In this document: piece by piece, positions 54,817 to 64,000 of the stretch
Layout: each line of letters begins with the position of its first letter
Numbering within the stretch: the first letter of the stretch is position 1
Origin: Pseudomonadota bacterium
Lineage (GTDB): Bacteria; Pseudomonadota; Gammaproteobacteria; Steroidobacterales; Steroidobacteraceae
Length of the DNA stretch: 64,000 nucleotides
Assembly: GCA_018241505.1 (NCBI GenBank)
Contig: JAFEDS010000016.1
Span: 186,001 to 250,000 of the forward strand
Direction of reading: 5' to 3'
Notes under the pieces: model-generated
Told to the model about the DNA's origin: nothing
What the model saw: the letters and a program-made list of their open reading frames with translations, nothing else
The model's database searches: none
Translations under genes and position numbers: made by a program

Positions 54817-56194
54817 GGCCCGGCGTGCTCTGACGGTGGGGTTCCAACTTCAGAGCACGACGCAACGGGCGGCGCAACAGGATCAACAATGCCGGCCCCG
54901 CAGCGCAGATGGCCGCGTGCAACAGCCAGAATCCCTGTGGCGTCAGTTTCTCGTAGAAGCGGCCCAGCCAACCACTGCCGATACCGCCGACGAAAATAGA
55001 CAAGTAATAAGCTCCGACCATCATCGCATTCACAGACGCAGGCGCGGAGCGCGAGACCAACCCGAGCACGATGGGACCCGCGTACAAATAGGCGCAAGCG
55101 CCGATCACATGAAAGGCGAGCGGCCAGACCAGAGCCACCGAATGCCCGCCGGACAGCGCTTCGGCTGCGCTCAGCCACAAACAGGAGCCGACAAACACAC
55201 TGCAGCCGATCGTAATCTTGGTGAGATCGTCCGGCTCGGTTCCCCGGAGCGATTGCCGGCGCCAGAACCACAAGATGAGCGGCGCCAGGGCCACGACCGC
55301 CACGAAGTCAATTGACTGGAACCAGGTGACGGGAATGGACAGGCCGAAAAAGCCGCGATCGACCCGATCGCGCACCCACAGTGCGTAGGTGTTCCACACC
55401 TGGGTCTGAGCCACCCAGTACAGAGAGGTGAATGCGAGAACCGCAATCAGCGCAATCACCGCCTGTCCGTCTCCGGGCTGCAAGCGCTGTGTGTTGGCTT
55501 TGGTGCCCGGCTTCACTTCCGCAGGCAGATAACGGCTGCCGGCGAGATAGATGCACATGCTCACCAGCATGCCGATGCCGGCGGCCGCGAAGCCATAGTG
55601 CCAGCCATACAGCTCACCTAACGTGCCGCACACCAACGGAGCAACAAATGCCCCGAGATTGATGCCGAGACAATAGATCGAAAAGGCGGCGTCCCGTTTG
55701 GGATCGGAGCGGTCATAGAGATTGCCGACCTGGGCGGCGAGATTGCCCTTGAGCAGGCCCGAGCCGAGAATCAGCGCCAGCAGCGCGAACAGGAAGGCAG
55801 ACTCCAGGGCCATGAGGAAATGCCCCAGCGCCATCATCAGCGCGCCGGAGATGACAGCTCGCTTGCGGCCGATCAGCCGATCACCGAGCAGTCCCCCCAA
55901 CACAGGCACAAAGAAGACGAGCCCGACATACAAGCCAAACACTTGCGAAGCGAACGCCTGCACCGAAAGCTGCCCAAATACGCTTTCAATCGCGGAGCGG
56001 AATGCCCCGAACGCGACCACGTGCTCCACGGTTCCGGGCCGCAGCAGGTAGTTGGCCATGTAGAGGACCAGGAGCGCCTGCATTCCATAGAATGAGAAGC
56101 GCTCCCAGGCCTCGGTGAAAACGATGTACGCGAGTCCCCGCGGATGCCCGAAGAGCGGCTTCGATGGGAGCGCCGGTTGCGCGGCTGCGTTCAC
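54779..56194 (-). CDS. POT/PTR-family proton-dependent oligopeptide transporter
   Basis: 471 residues from a GTG that overlaps the aminotransferase stop (GTGA). The N-terminal FTEAWERFSFYGMQALLVLYM is the POT family ExxERFxYYG signature, and about 12 to 14 spans follow (GVLFFVPVLGGLLGDRLIGRKRAVISGALMMALG region is the second signature). It imports di- and tripeptides with protons; here it may import short omega-amide oligomers made in the periplasm by the neighbouring NylC-like hydrolase, which is inference. Its 3' end overlaps the convergent hydrolase gene by 38 bp. Confidence 0.92.
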   Translation of the reverse strand: MNAAAQPALPSKPLFGHPRGLAYIVFTEAWERFSFYGMQALLVLYMANYLLRPGTVEHVVAFGAFRSAIESVFGQLSVQAFASQVFGLYVGLVFFVPVLGGLLGDRLIGRKRAVISGALMMALGHFLMALESAFLFALLALILGSGLLKGNLAAQVGNLYDRSDPKRDAAFSIYCLGINLGAFVAPLVCGTLGELYGWHYGFAAAGIGMLVSMCIYLAGSRYLPAEVKPGTKANTQRLQPGDGQAVIALIAVLAFTSLYWVAQTQVWNTYALWVRDRVDRGFFGLSIPVTWFQSIDFVAVVALAPLILWFWRRQSLRGTEPDDLTKITIGCSVFVGSCLWLSAAEALSGGHSVALVWPLAFHVIGACAYLYAGPIVLGLVSRSAPASVNAMMVGAYYLSIFVGGIGSGWLGRFYEKLTPQGFWLLHAAICAAGPALLILLRRPLRRALKLEPHRQSTPGLTSLPSVANRLD

Positions 56195-57555
56195 AGGCCG
56201 AACTGTTGCGCAGTCAGCTCGAGGCCTGCCTTGGCTTTGTCAATGAGCTCGTCGATTTCACTGCGCGTGATCACCAACGGGGGGCTGAGCACCATCGCCT
56301 GGTCGACGGCGCGCATGATCAGCCCATTCCTGATGCAGATCTCCCGGCACTTGATCGCGGCCTCGTCCTGCGCGGTAAACGCAGCGCGGGTGTTCTTGTC
56401 CTTGATCAGTTGAATGGCCGCAATGAGCCCGACACCGCGAATCTCGCCGACAATGAGCTGCTCGCGCGCCAGCTCCTGCAGACACCGATGCAGGTAGGGC
56501 CCAACGTCGTTGCGCACGTGTTCAACGAGATTCTCCCGTTGCATCAGCTCGATGTTTGCCAGCGCCACGGCGCAGGAAACCGGGTGACCGGAGTAGGTAA
56601 ACCCGTGCACGACCGCGCCGCCATCGTTGATGACACGAAAGAACTCATCGCGCATCGCAACCGCGGAGATGGGCAGGTAGCCGGATGACAGGCCCTTGGC
56701 CATCGGCATCAGGTCGGGGGCAATGTCATAGGTGTGTGAGCCGAACCATTCACCGGTGCGGCCAAACCCGCAGATCACCTCGTCCGCGACCAACAGCACA
56801 TCATATTTTTTGCAGATTCGCTGGATTTCAGCCCAATACCCCGGTGGAGGCTGAAAGACGCCGCCGGCGCCCTGCACCGGCTCGCCGATGAAGGCCGCCA
56901 CGTTTTCGGCGCCCAGCTCGAGAATCTTCTTCTCCAGGCGGCCGGCGGCCTCCCGCCCAAAGGCCTCGAGTGACGATGTGCCGCCCTGCGTGTACCAATG
57001 AGGATGCTGGATCTGCTCAAACCCGGGAAGCGGCTCGCCATCCATCGCCCGCATCGCCCCCATGCCGCCGAGACTGACGGCCGCGAGCGTACTGCCGTGA
57101 TAACCCTGAGTACGAGCAATGAACGTCCGCTTCTTGGGTTTGCCAAGCACCTTCCAGTAGTGCCGCACGAGGCGGATGACGGTGTCGTTGGCTTCCGAGC
57201 CGGAGTTTGCGTAAAAGAAATGGTTCAGGCCATGCGGTGTGAGCTGCGCCAGTTTATGCGCCAACTCGATCTGGGTGGGCACCGCGCTCTGGAAGAAGGA
57301 GTTGTAGAACGGCAACGTCTCGAGCTGGCGGGTCGCTGCATCGATGAGCTCCCGGCGCCCGTAGCCTACGTTGACGCACCAGAGACCGGCCATTCCGTCG
57401 AGAATCTTGTTGCCGTCACTATCCCAGACATAAATCCCCTCGGCGCGCGTCATGACGCGCACACCCTTGCCGGCCAGCACCTTGGGATCGGTAAACGGGT
57501 GAACGTGATGCGCCCGGTCGAGGTCCTGCCAGTCGCGGGTTGTTGGGGATGACAC
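56191..57555 (-). CDS. Class III omega-aminotransferase (amine/omega-amino acid:pyruvate)
   Basis: 454 residues. HHVHPFTDPKVL, IYVWDSDGNKILDGMAGLWCVNVGYGR and NHFFYANSGSEANDTVIRLVRHYW are typical of the putrescine/omega-amine:pyruvate transaminase group; the PLP lysine is in MPMAKGLSSGYLPI after VADEVICGFGRTG. It would convert terminal amines or omega-amino acids to aldehydes. The GTG at 57555 lies 16 bp after the serine hydrolase stop, and its stop overlaps the peptide transporter start, so these three form one operon. Confidence 0.9.
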   Translation of the reverse strand: MSSPTTRDWQDLDRAHHVHPFTDPKVLAGKGVRVMTRAEGIYVWDSDGNKILDGMAGLWCVNVGYGRRELIDAATRQLETLPFYNSFFQSAVPTQIELAHKLAQLTPHGLNHFFYANSGSEANDTVIRLVRHYWKVLGKPKKRTFIARTQGYHGSTLAAVSLGGMGAMRAMDGEPLPGFEQIQHPHWYTQGGTSSLEAFGREAAGRLEKKILELGAENVAAFIGEPVQGAGGVFQPPPGYWAEIQRICKKYDVLLVADEVICGFGRTGEWFGSHTYDIAPDLMPMAKGLSSGYLPISAVAMRDEFFRVINDGGAVVHGFTYSGHPVSCAVALANIELMQRENLVEHVRNDVGPYLHRCLQELAREQLIVGEIRGVGLIAAIQLIKDKNTRAAFTAQDEAAIKCREICIRNGLIMRAVDQAMVLSPPLVITRSEIDELIDKAKAGLELTAQQFGL

Positions 57556-57571
57556 TTGCCTAACTCCTGGA

Positions 57572-58744
57572 TCAGCGCAGCGCGGCCACGGCCGCGTTGA
57601 AAAAATCGTTGTCGAGTATGGCCTCCGCTCCCCTCGGTTTCGATCGGGAGCTCCACACCACTATCACCACTTCTTCGCGCGGATTGATGTAAATGAACTG
57701 CCCGAATATACCGCGAGCACTGAATGCGTCATCCGCGAATGAGCCATCAGCCGCGGGCACCGGCCACCACATGTACCCGTAGTCGACACGTTTTCCGCCG
57801 ACGGTACGAGGAATGCCGCCTTCACGCACCCACCCCGGAGGAAGAACCCGTTTACCGTCAACGACCCCATCCTGCATGACGAACAGTCCGAACCGCCCGT
57901 AGTCGCGTAAGGTCGCGCTGAAGCCGCTGCCAGCCACCTCGAGCCCGTGCGGCGATTCGAGCCACCAGGTTGCGTTGGCTTCCATTCCAACCGTAGACCA
58001 GATTTTGTCGGACAGGTAATCGGCGACCCAGCGCCCGGTCGCCGCATACAGCAGCGCCCCCACCACGTGAGTTTCCCCAGTGCTGTAATTCCAAAGGGTT
58101 CCCGGGTCGGCGGCGCGCGGCCGTTGCGCCACGAAGCGCAGGATCGACCCCGATTGCTGCTGGATCTGCAGCTCGAGCATGTGCCGGCGCTCGGTGGCGG
58201 GATCGATGTGGCCATCATCCCAACTGACCCCCGAGGTCATCTGCAACAGGTGCCGGATCGAGGTGCCGGAATAGGCGCTGCCCTCGAGCTCCGGAAGGTA
58301 GGCGGTCAGCAGCTCATCGACGCAGCCGATGTGTCCGTCCTGGATGGCGGCTCCGACCAGCGTGGTGCTGATGGATTTCGCCAATGACATGGACAACCAA
58401 CAAGTGCGCGCGTCGTTGCCGAACTCATAGTGCTCGAACGCAATGCGCCCGCGCTTCAAGACCAGGACGCCCGCGGCCCGGTTGCGTGAAATGTAGTCGA
58501 AAAGGTCGTATTCCGTGCCCCTGGAGCGGATGCTGAGATCGCCCAATTGCGTAGCCGCGTACGCCAACGGTTTGATGACACTGCCACAGCGTACCGTCCG
58601 GGTCGCAAAGAGCGCTTCGGCGTTGCGGAAGGTGTCGACCTGAATGCCCGGTAGCAGTTTGCCTTCGTACACCTTGCGAACGAGGGCAGCCTGCGTTTGT
58701 GGATCGAGCTCTGAACGATTCTCTGTCAAGGTACCCTCCGGCAT
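57572..58744 (-). CDS. Cytosolic beta-lactamase-fold serine hydrolase, NylB-like
   Basis: 390 residues from ATG 58744, with no signal peptide. It has the SxxK motif Ser120-Leu-Ala-Lys123 (SMSLAKS) and Tyr220 (LWNYSTGE), the Ser/Lys/Tyr set of class C beta-lactamase-fold esterases. Length (NylB 392), the flanking LVGAAIQDGHIGCVDELLTAYLPEL segment and lack of a leader resemble 6-aminohexanoate-dimer hydrolase NylB. Most relatives are esterases or of unknown function, so amidase action is not proven. It heads the operon with the omega-aminotransferase and peptide transporter, a context that suits hydrolysis of an imported omega-amino acid dimer. Confidence 0.82.
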   Translation of the reverse strand: MPEGTLTENRSELDPQTQAALVRKVYEGKLLPGIQVDTFRNAEALFATRTVRCGSVIKPLAYAATQLGDLSIRSRGTEYDLFDYISRNRAAGVLVLKRGRIAFEHYEFGNDARTCWLSMSLAKSISTTLVGAAIQDGHIGCVDELLTAYLPELEGSAYSGTSIRHLLQMTSGVSWDDGHIDPATERRHMLELQIQQQSGSILRFVAQRPRAADPGTLWNYSTGETHVVGALLYAATGRWVADYLSDKIWSTVGMEANATWWLESPHGLEVAGSGFSATLRDYGRFGLFVMQDGVVDGKRVLPPGWVREGGIPRTVGGKRVDYGYMWWPVPAADGSFADDAFSARGIFGQFIYINPREEVVIVVWSSRSKPRGAEAILDNDFFNAAVAALR

Positions 58745-58803
58745 CCATCGGTAGGGACCATACCGGGCACGCCGCGCGCCGCGGTTGCGAAGGGTGTGCG
58801 GGC

Positions 58804-58822
58804 CGGTGAGCTACGGTCACCG
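58804..58822. terminator. Short hairpin between chemoreceptor and serine hydrolase genes
   Basis: Arms CGGTGA and TCACCG with a 7-base loop lie upstream of the serine hydrolase and downstream of the chemoreceptor stop (minus strand). No T-run follows. The arms equal those of the hairpin at 14649-14679. Confidence 0.3.
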
Positions 58823-58850
58823 CACAATTACCGGCAGTTAACCTCGGCGG

Positions 58851-61070
58851 CTACGCCACTCGTTTGACGCTCGCCCGGCTCGTTGGGACACCGGCTTTGG
58901 CCGGCTTGGTTGCCTTGAAGAAGCCCATGGTCTGCTGTAGCTGCTGCGCCTGGCTTTCCATCGACTCGGCGGTGGCGGCGAGCTCCTCGGACGACGCTGC
59001 GTTCTGCTGCGTGGCCCTGCTCAATTCCATTACCGCGGTGTTGATGCTAGTTACACCCGTGGACTGCTCCTGGGAGGCGGCTGAAATCTCCTGCACCAGG
59101 TCGGACGTCTTCTTGATGCTCGGGACAATCAGATCCAGCAGACTGCCGGCCTTCTCGGCAACTTCAACACTTCCCACGGCGACTGTTCCGATCTCCTGCG
59201 CCGCCACCTGGCTGCGCTCCGCGAGCTTGCGAACCTCACTGGCCACGACAGCGAAGCCTTTGCCGTGCTCACCGGCTCGCGCGGCCTCAATCGCCGCGTT
59301 GAGTGCCAGCAGATTGATCTGATAGGCGATCTCATCGACGATGCCGATCTTCTGGGAAATCTGCTTCATGGCCGCGACGGTTGCCTTGACGGCCACACCG
59401 CCGTCCACAGCTTCCGTGGACGCCTTGGAGGCCATACCATCGGTCACCTTCGCATTGTCCGTGTTCTGGGCGATCGAGGCAGTTATCTGTTCAACCGAAG
59501 CACTCGTCTCCTCCACACCGGCGGCCTGTTGGCTCGATGACTGTGACAGAGAGTGCGCGGTGGCACTCACCTGCTCGGCAGCGCTCGACAACGCTTCAGC
59601 CGTTGAATTGACGGTGCCGATGATTGTCGACAACTGCAGGACCGTGTTGTTGGCGTACTCCTTCAACTGGCCGAAAGACCCCTCGTAGTGCTTGTCAATG
59701 GTCTTGGTCAGATCCCCTTCCGACAACGCACGCATGGTGGCCATCACATCCTCGAGGCTGGAGCCGGTGGTCTGCGCAAGCTGGTTGAGATCCTCCGCCA
59801 TCTTCTTCTGAAAGCCGTTCAAACCCTCGACATCGATGCGCTGGCTGAAATCGCCGCGGTTCGCGGCTTCAATGAAGCGCTGCTGGGCCGCCACCACCAC
59901 ATTGATCTCGTGTTTCATCTTGTCCTGCATGCGCTGCAAGCCGCGCAACACCTGTCCGGCTTCATCGGTGCCGGGATTGCCCACGGAGCTGTCGAGGTCG
60001 CCGCGGCCGATCGCCTCGAAAACGGCAATGGCACGCGCCATGGGTTTCTTCATGGAATGACTGATGAACCAGCTCAAGGCGATTCCCAGGGCAATGATCA
60101 GAATGCCCACCGCGATGGCAACCCGCCGATGCGCATCCAGGGAGTCGGCGCGAGTCTGCAGCTCGGTGACCAGCACGGAGTTCGCGGTATCCAACAGGGA
60201 CACCAGGCTGCCGGTGCTCTTACTGCCCGCCTCGTACACAGCAGCGGCGCTCAAACTCGAGTTGGATTCGCTCGCAAGCTGCTTGAACACCAGCGTCTCG
60301 AGGGCGATCGCTTCCGCATCGAGGGCGCTCTTTGCCGGCGACAAGCTGGCCTTCATGCTGTCGGTGCCTTTCCAGGCATAGTCCAACTCGGTCTGCATTT
60401 TGGTGAGGACATCGGGAATCGAATCACGCCGGGAGTACAGCTCGACCAGATCGGCGGAAGTGGGCTTGCCGCGGACCGCGGCACTCGTAGCCGTGCCACG
60501 CAGGTCCGCGATGTAGTTCAACGCATCCAGTCCCAGAGCGGCGGTCACAGATTGAAGATGGTATGTCGATGCCTCGGGGTCGAGGCTCAACTCGGAATTC
60601 TCGTGGATATTTTCAATGAGCTTGCGCGTACCCTTCATCATGGCCGCCTGTTGCTGAAGGTTGTCCGCCGGGCTCACCCCCGTCAGATCCCTTTGCGCAA
60701 GGGCAACCCATTGGGCTTTCAGGGACCCCCACTGGCCGTCGACACCGACCAGGCTGCCGAACTTCCGATCCATGGCATCCACTTTGGCCACAATGGCCTC
60801 GGCGCTGGCCTGGGTCGCTGCCAGTTTCTCCCGGAACGACTTGTCGCCGGCCAGCAGCGCCGCGGCCTCATTGCCGTTGTCGGCTATTGCCCCCAGCAGC
60901 GGGGTCAGCGCCTGAATGTATTGCGCACCCTGGAACTCGTGTTCGGCGGTTGCCGCACTGGCACCCACCGATTGCACGTACTGGTAGCCGTAGAACAAGG
61001 CCGGCGCAAACAGCCCGATTGCCAAAATTGCAATCTTCTTGGCCAGCGAAATCCGATTGATGATGTTCAT
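58851..61070 (-). CDS. Methyl-accepting chemotaxis protein
   Basis: 739 residues. One membrane span at residues 12-30 ([19 protein letters not shown]) and a second near 315-335 ([19 protein letters not shown]) flank a large helical periplasmic sensor. HAMP-like linkers and a signalling domain follow, with the tip hairpin [34 protein letters not shown] in pattern. It guides movement to or from an extracellular compound, possibly an amine. The C-terminus (ASVKRVA) has no CheR-tethering pentapeptide. ATG 61070 is the start; the 163 bp upstream hold its promoter. Confidence 0.92.
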   Translation of the reverse strand: MNIINRISLAKKIAILAIGLFAPALFYGYQYVQSVGASAATAEHEFQGAQYIQALTPLLGAIADNGNEAAALLAGDKSFREKLAATQASAEAIVAKVDAMDRKFGSLVGVDGQWGSLKAQWVALAQRDLTGVSPADNLQQQAAMMKGTRKLIENIHENSELSLDPEASTYHLQSVTAALGLDALNYIADLRGTATSAAVRGKPTSADLVELYSRRDSIPDVLTKMQTELDYAWKGTDSMKASLSPAKSALDAEAIALETLVFKQLASESNSSLSAAAVYEAGSKSTGSLVSLLDTANSVLVTELQTRADSLDAHRRVAIAVGILIIALGIALSWFISHSMKKPMARAIAVFEAIGRGDLDSSVGNPGTDEAGQVLRGLQRMQDKMKHEINVVVAAQQRFIEAANRGDFSQRIDVEGLNGFQKKMAEDLNQLAQTTGSSLEDVMATMRALSEGDLTKTIDKHYEGSFGQLKEYANNTVLQLSTIIGTVNSTAEALSSAAEQVSATAHSLSQSSSQQAAGVEETSASVEQITASIAQNTDNAKVTDGMASKASTEAVDGGVAVKATVAAMKQISQKIGIVDEIAYQINLLALNAAIEAARAGEHGKGFAVVASEVRKLAERSQVAAQEIGTVAVGSVEVAEKAGSLLDLIVPSIKKTSDLVQEISAASQEQSTGVTSINTAVMELSRATQQNAASSEELAATAESMESQAQQLQQTMGFFKATKPAKAGVPTSRASVKRVA

Positions 61071-61233
61071 GTGGAGTTACCCGCGAAGCCGCGTTTTGCA
61101 GACCCGATTGCTGAGGCGCGATGGGTTTAGTTATATCAGGGGCGCCGCCGGATGCTGAGATTCAAGACTTCAAAGTGCGACGCCTGCACATCTGAAAGTG
61201 CGCGCACCCCGATCCGCGTCACGTTGTTAGGAG

Positions 61234-62463
61234 TTATCTTCTGCAGCGCAGCACAGGGGCCCGGATCTGCAAGGCGCGCGGCTGGTGAAATTCGTAGCCT
61301 TCCGGCGCCGCAGCATTCGGCATCAACTCGAGGCCGGGCAGCTCGCTCAGCAATACCTGCAAGGCGATCCGCGCCTGCGCTTTGGCCAGATTGAAGCCCA
61401 GGCAGGAGTGGCTGCCGGTTGCGAAACCCAGGTGACGTTGCACATTGGCACGATCGATATCAAAGCGATCCGGATCGGGGAAAAGCGTCTCGTCCCGGTT
61501 GGCGGAGCCGAGCATGCAATTAACAGTGTCGCCGGCGGCAAACTCGATATCCCCATGGACCGTTGTCTCGACAACGTGTCGAGTGGCGGACTGCACCGGG
61601 CTGTGCCACCGCATGGTTTCTTCAACAACTTTCGCGGCCAGGGTTGGATCAGCCCTCACCCGGGACAGAGTGTCCGCATGGGTCAACAACGCCCAGAGTG
61701 AGTTCAATATGACCGCCTCAACGGTCGATATGCCGCCGAAGAAAATGATCAACAGGTTGCGGCGGATTTCCTCGTCACCGAGGCGCGCATTGCCCGGCGC
61801 ATTCACCAAGGCACCGAGCAACGAGTCGCGCTCGCCCCTGCCGGCGAACTCGCGCATGATTTGCGCAAAGTACTCATGGCATTGCTCGACATTCGTGCGA
61901 GCTGCGCGGCGGACCTCCTGTGCGCCAATGAAGTTCGCCAGGGCCGCCTCGAAGCTGTCATACCACTTGCGAAAGTGCGCCTCGGCTTCCCGGGGCATAC
62001 CGAACACATTCAGGATGGTCAGCACCGGCAGGCGCGCGGCAAACGCGCTGCGCAGCTCGATGACCTCCCCCGCCGCAAAATCCACCGCCAGCTCACGTGC
62101 ATTGGTCTCGATCGCGGCTTCGAAAGTCTTGCGAATATATCCGGCGCCAAAGTAAGGCTGCACCGGCCGGCGATAGCGCTCGTGCTCAGCACCCTCCGAC
62201 GTCAACATCTGCGCCCCGAACGTATCGAAGATCAGTGAGTTTTCCGAAACTGTTGTGAATCGGCGATCGTCCATGAGGATCGTGCGCACGTCCTCGTATC
62301 GGGTGACGTACCACATGCCGAGCTCTTCGATCCAACTGATCGGTTCCCGCGATCGCAACTGCGCATACCACGGGTATGGGTCACGAGCGAGCGCCTCTGC
62401 CCGTATTGTCGCGCCGATTGGAAACGCCTTGCGGTCCGCTTTGGTTCGCACGCGCCCCCTCAA
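61234..62463 (-). CDS. Cytochrome P450, bacterial soluble class
   Basis: 409 residues. The I-helix motif FFGGISTVEA, ExxR in EETMRWHSP and the haem loop FATGSHSCLGFNLA (Cys354 ligand) are all present, so the enzyme should be active. It hydroxylates or dealkylates an unknown substrate and needs a ferredoxin partner that is not in the window. The TTG at 62463 overlaps the stop of the TonB receptor gene (TTGA); a GTG at 62451, preceded by AGGGGG, is an equally good start. Coupling to a receptor gene suggests the receptor brings in the P450 substrate. Confidence 0.92.
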   Translation of the reverse strand: MRGRVRTKADRKAFPIGATIRAEALARDPYPWYAQLRSREPISWIEELGMWYVTRYEDVRTILMDDRRFTTVSENSLIFDTFGAQMLTSEGAEHERYRRPVQPYFGAGYIRKTFEAAIETNARELAVDFAAGEVIELRSAFAARLPVLTILNVFGMPREAEAHFRKWYDSFEAALANFIGAQEVRRAARTNVEQCHEYFAQIMREFAGRGERDSLLGALVNAPGNARLGDEEIRRNLLIIFFGGISTVEAVILNSLWALLTHADTLSRVRADPTLAAKVVEETMRWHSPVQSATRHVVETTVHGDIEFAAGDTVNCMLGSANRDETLFPDPDRFDIDRANVQRHLGFATGSHSCLGFNLAKAQARIALQVLLSELPGLELMPNAAAPEGYEFHQPRALQIRAPVLRCRR

Positions 62464-64000
62464 TTGCGAAAGCGAACGCCGACAACGAAGGTTCTGCCGA
62501 TGACATCGTACAGCGTCGGATTCGTGGCCTGGGGCGAGATGAATGTACTGACCACAATCGGCGGATCGCGATCGAACAGGTTGTTGATCACCCCGTAGAG
62601 CTGCAACTCGCGGCGTTTGCTTTCGAACAGCGTGTAGTTGATGGACGTGTTCACGTAGAACCGGGAAGCCACCCGATTATCGGGAATGTCGGCGGGACCA
62701 TAGAGATTATCGACCTTGCCTTGGCCGATAAACCGGCCCTCGACATAGAACGCCCACGGGCCCTGATCATAGTTGGCGCTCATGTTGGCGCGCCAGTGTG
62801 GAACACCTCCGGTGGCGCCTATGTTTGATGGAAGACTCACCGCACCGACTGCACCCGCCTCGTTGACGGTAGTCACCCCGTCGCTGGTCGCAAAGAGATC
62901 CACGTAGTTGGCCAGGGCCCGCAAGGTCAGGTTGCCGTGCAAATGCTCGCCCCACGCTAGCGGCGTCTCATAGCGGAACTCGAGGTCGAGACCCCGGGTG
63001 TGGAACTGCGCCAGGTTGATGAACGGGGTATCGATTTCTGTCAGCGCACCCGTTCCGTCCCGTTGCACGAGCGAGCACAGGGTTTGGTCGCCTGCAGTGC
63101 AGCGGTTCAGGATGTCCTGTGCAGCAAGTTGCGAGATGACGTTCGCGAGCTTGATGTCGTATGCGTCGACCGATGCATGCAGGCCTGTGGCCCATTTCGG
63201 CTGATAGATGAGGCCGATGGTGGTCGTGTCGGCCTTCTCCGGTGACAGGTTGGGGTTGGGAGGCGCTGGATTGCGGATGAAGGTGCTGGCACCGCCCGCC
63301 TGGGGATCGCTCACATTGGTGAAATTCAGCGAAGCTGTTTGATAGAGCTCACTGAGATTGGGGGCGCGGATGTCGCGCGAACGGGTCGCCCGCAGCCGCA
63401 ACTCATCGAACAGGGTGTACGAGATGCCCGCTTTCCAGGTTGTGACGCGGCCACTGGAGCTGTAGTCGGTCAGGCGCGCGCCGAGATCGAGATCAATGGC
63501 TTTGAACGGGGCCGCTCCTGCCAACACAGGCAGTACCGTCTCCACGAACCCTTCCTTCACATTGAAGTGGCCCGCGAAAGACTGTCCATTGCCAATCAGA
63601 AAGTTGCCGGCCTCCTGGTTGGCATCCACCGTATTGTCGGCGGATTCGCGCCGATATTCGAAGCCCGTGGCAATGGAAGCCGGCCCTGCCCAGGTACTGA
63701 AAGGCTCACCCTGGATACTCGCGGCTGCGACCTGTTGTGTGTAGTGCAGGACCGTGCTCTCGGTCCCTGTGACGTATTTGAGAGCTGCTGGGGATGGCGA
63801 CCCCACGCCGAAAATATTGATCGGCACGCAGCCATCGCCAGGTGTGGTCAGCGTGGAGCGGCACGATGCCTGGCCAGTCGACGGATCGACTACCGAGTCC
63901 AACGCCTGCCCATAGTTCAAAGTTTGTACGACGTTGTCCAAAGTGTTGTAGTGAACCACACGGCCATACTCGACATAGGCATTCCACGTCCAATTCCCAG
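62460..64000 (-). CDS. TonB-dependent receptor, partial (C-terminal part)
   Basis: About 513 residues of beta-barrel are seen; the gene continues past the window end, where the frame is open (NWTWNAYVEYGRV). LRATRSRDIRAPNLSELYQ is the typical barrel motif of TonB receptors, and the last residues TFVVGVRFRN form the C-terminal strand. The N-terminal plug is outside the window. It resembles the OmpA-related TonB receptors common in oligotrophic proteobacteria. It is translationally coupled to the P450. Confidence 0.9.
   Translation of the reverse strand, partial: GNWTWNAYVEYGRVVHYNTLDNVVQTLNYGQALDSVVDPSTGQASCRSTLTTPGDGCVPINIFGVGSPSPAALKYVTGTESTVLHYTQQVAAASIQGEPFSTWAGPASIATGFEYRRESADNTVDANQEAGNFLIGNGQSFAGHFNVKEGFVETVLPVLAGAAPFKAIDLDLGARLTDYSSSGRVTTWKAGISYTLFDELRLRATRSRDIRAPNLSELYQTASLNFTNVSDPQAGGASTFIRNPAPPNPNLSPEKADTTTIGLIYQPKWATGLHASVDAYDIKLANVISQLAAQDILNRCTAGDQTLCSLVQRDGTGALTEIDTPFINLAQFHTRGLDLEFRYETPLAWGEHLHGNLTLRALANYVDLFATSDGVTTVNEAGAVGAVSLPSNIGATGGVPHWRANMSANYDQGPWAFYVEGRFIGQGKVDNLYGPADIPDNRVASRFYVNTSINYTLFESKRRELQLYGVINNLFDRDPPIVVSTFISPQATNPTLYDVIGRTFVVGVRFRN

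Noticed and set aside
57572-58744. Serine hydrolase as a true beta-lactamase
   Set aside because: It has no signal peptide, and its neighbours are amine and omega-amino acid genes; the NylB/esterase group fits better.

Overview
The window is G+C-rich, densely packed bacterial DNA. Four TonB-dependent receptors, many Tat or Sec exported enzymes, c-type cytochromes and long operons with ATGA-type overlaps point to an aerobic Gram-negative proteobacterium. A gammaproteobacterium of the Steroidobacter/Nevskia kind is my guess, from style only. I see no rRNA, tRNA, CRISPR array or insertion sequence.

The main theme is oxidation of amines and of amide-linked amino compounds, using several unrelated chemistries. 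(1) 1-7340, minus strand: TonB receptor, FAD oxidoreductase of the spermidine dehydrogenase type, YtcJ-like amidohydrolase and a second FAD oxidoreductase cut by the window edge. A MocR-type PLP regulator (7682-9106) is divergent. (2) 9084-13184, minus strand: a third FAD oxidoreductase, the heavy and light chains of a tryptophan tryptophylquinone (TTQ) amine dehydrogenase, and a monohaem cytochrome c. An omega-amino acid aminotransferase is divergent and carries the same promoter motifs as the MocR region. An amidohydrolase and an amino acid permease follow. (3) 18698-32547, minus strand: a ten-gene operon with the whole qhp set (qhpG, A, D, C, B, F, E) for quinohemoprotein amine dehydrogenase, which uses the cysteine tryptophylquinone (CTQ) cofactor. 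It is led by an aldehyde dehydrogenase, a TonB receptor and an acyl-CoA synthetase, so amine to aldehyde to acid to acyl-CoA is encoded in one transcript.

(4) 32664-39115: a LuxR-type response regulator divergent from the qhp operon, a hybrid histidine kinase and a FIST-domain protein (a NosP/NahK-like pair), at the end of an operon with an acyl-CoA synthetase, a beta-helix protein and an M24 peptidase. (5) 39253-44597: LysR and PuuR-like regulators, then gabT, glutaryl-CoA dehydrogenase and a family III CoA-transferase, the 5-aminovalerate/glutarate route. (6) 44555-53434: two tandem giant beta-propeller/amidohydrolases divergent from a TonB receptor. (7) 53452-58744: an NylC-type N-terminal nucleophile hydrolase, a POT peptide transporter, an omega-aminotransferase and an NylB-type serine hydrolase, which together look like a route for omega-amide oligomers. 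(8) 58851-64000: a chemoreceptor, a P450 and a partial TonB receptor.

A plausible overall reading is an amine/omega-amino acid island: outer membrane capture, periplasmic hydrolysis and oxidation by FAD, TTQ and CTQ enzymes, import, transamination, CoA activation and beta-oxidation. The most unusual points are a TTQ enzyme with no maturation genes beside it, TTQ and CTQ enzymes only about 10 kb apart, a FIST/two-component cluster abutting the qhp operon, and the nyl-like gene set.
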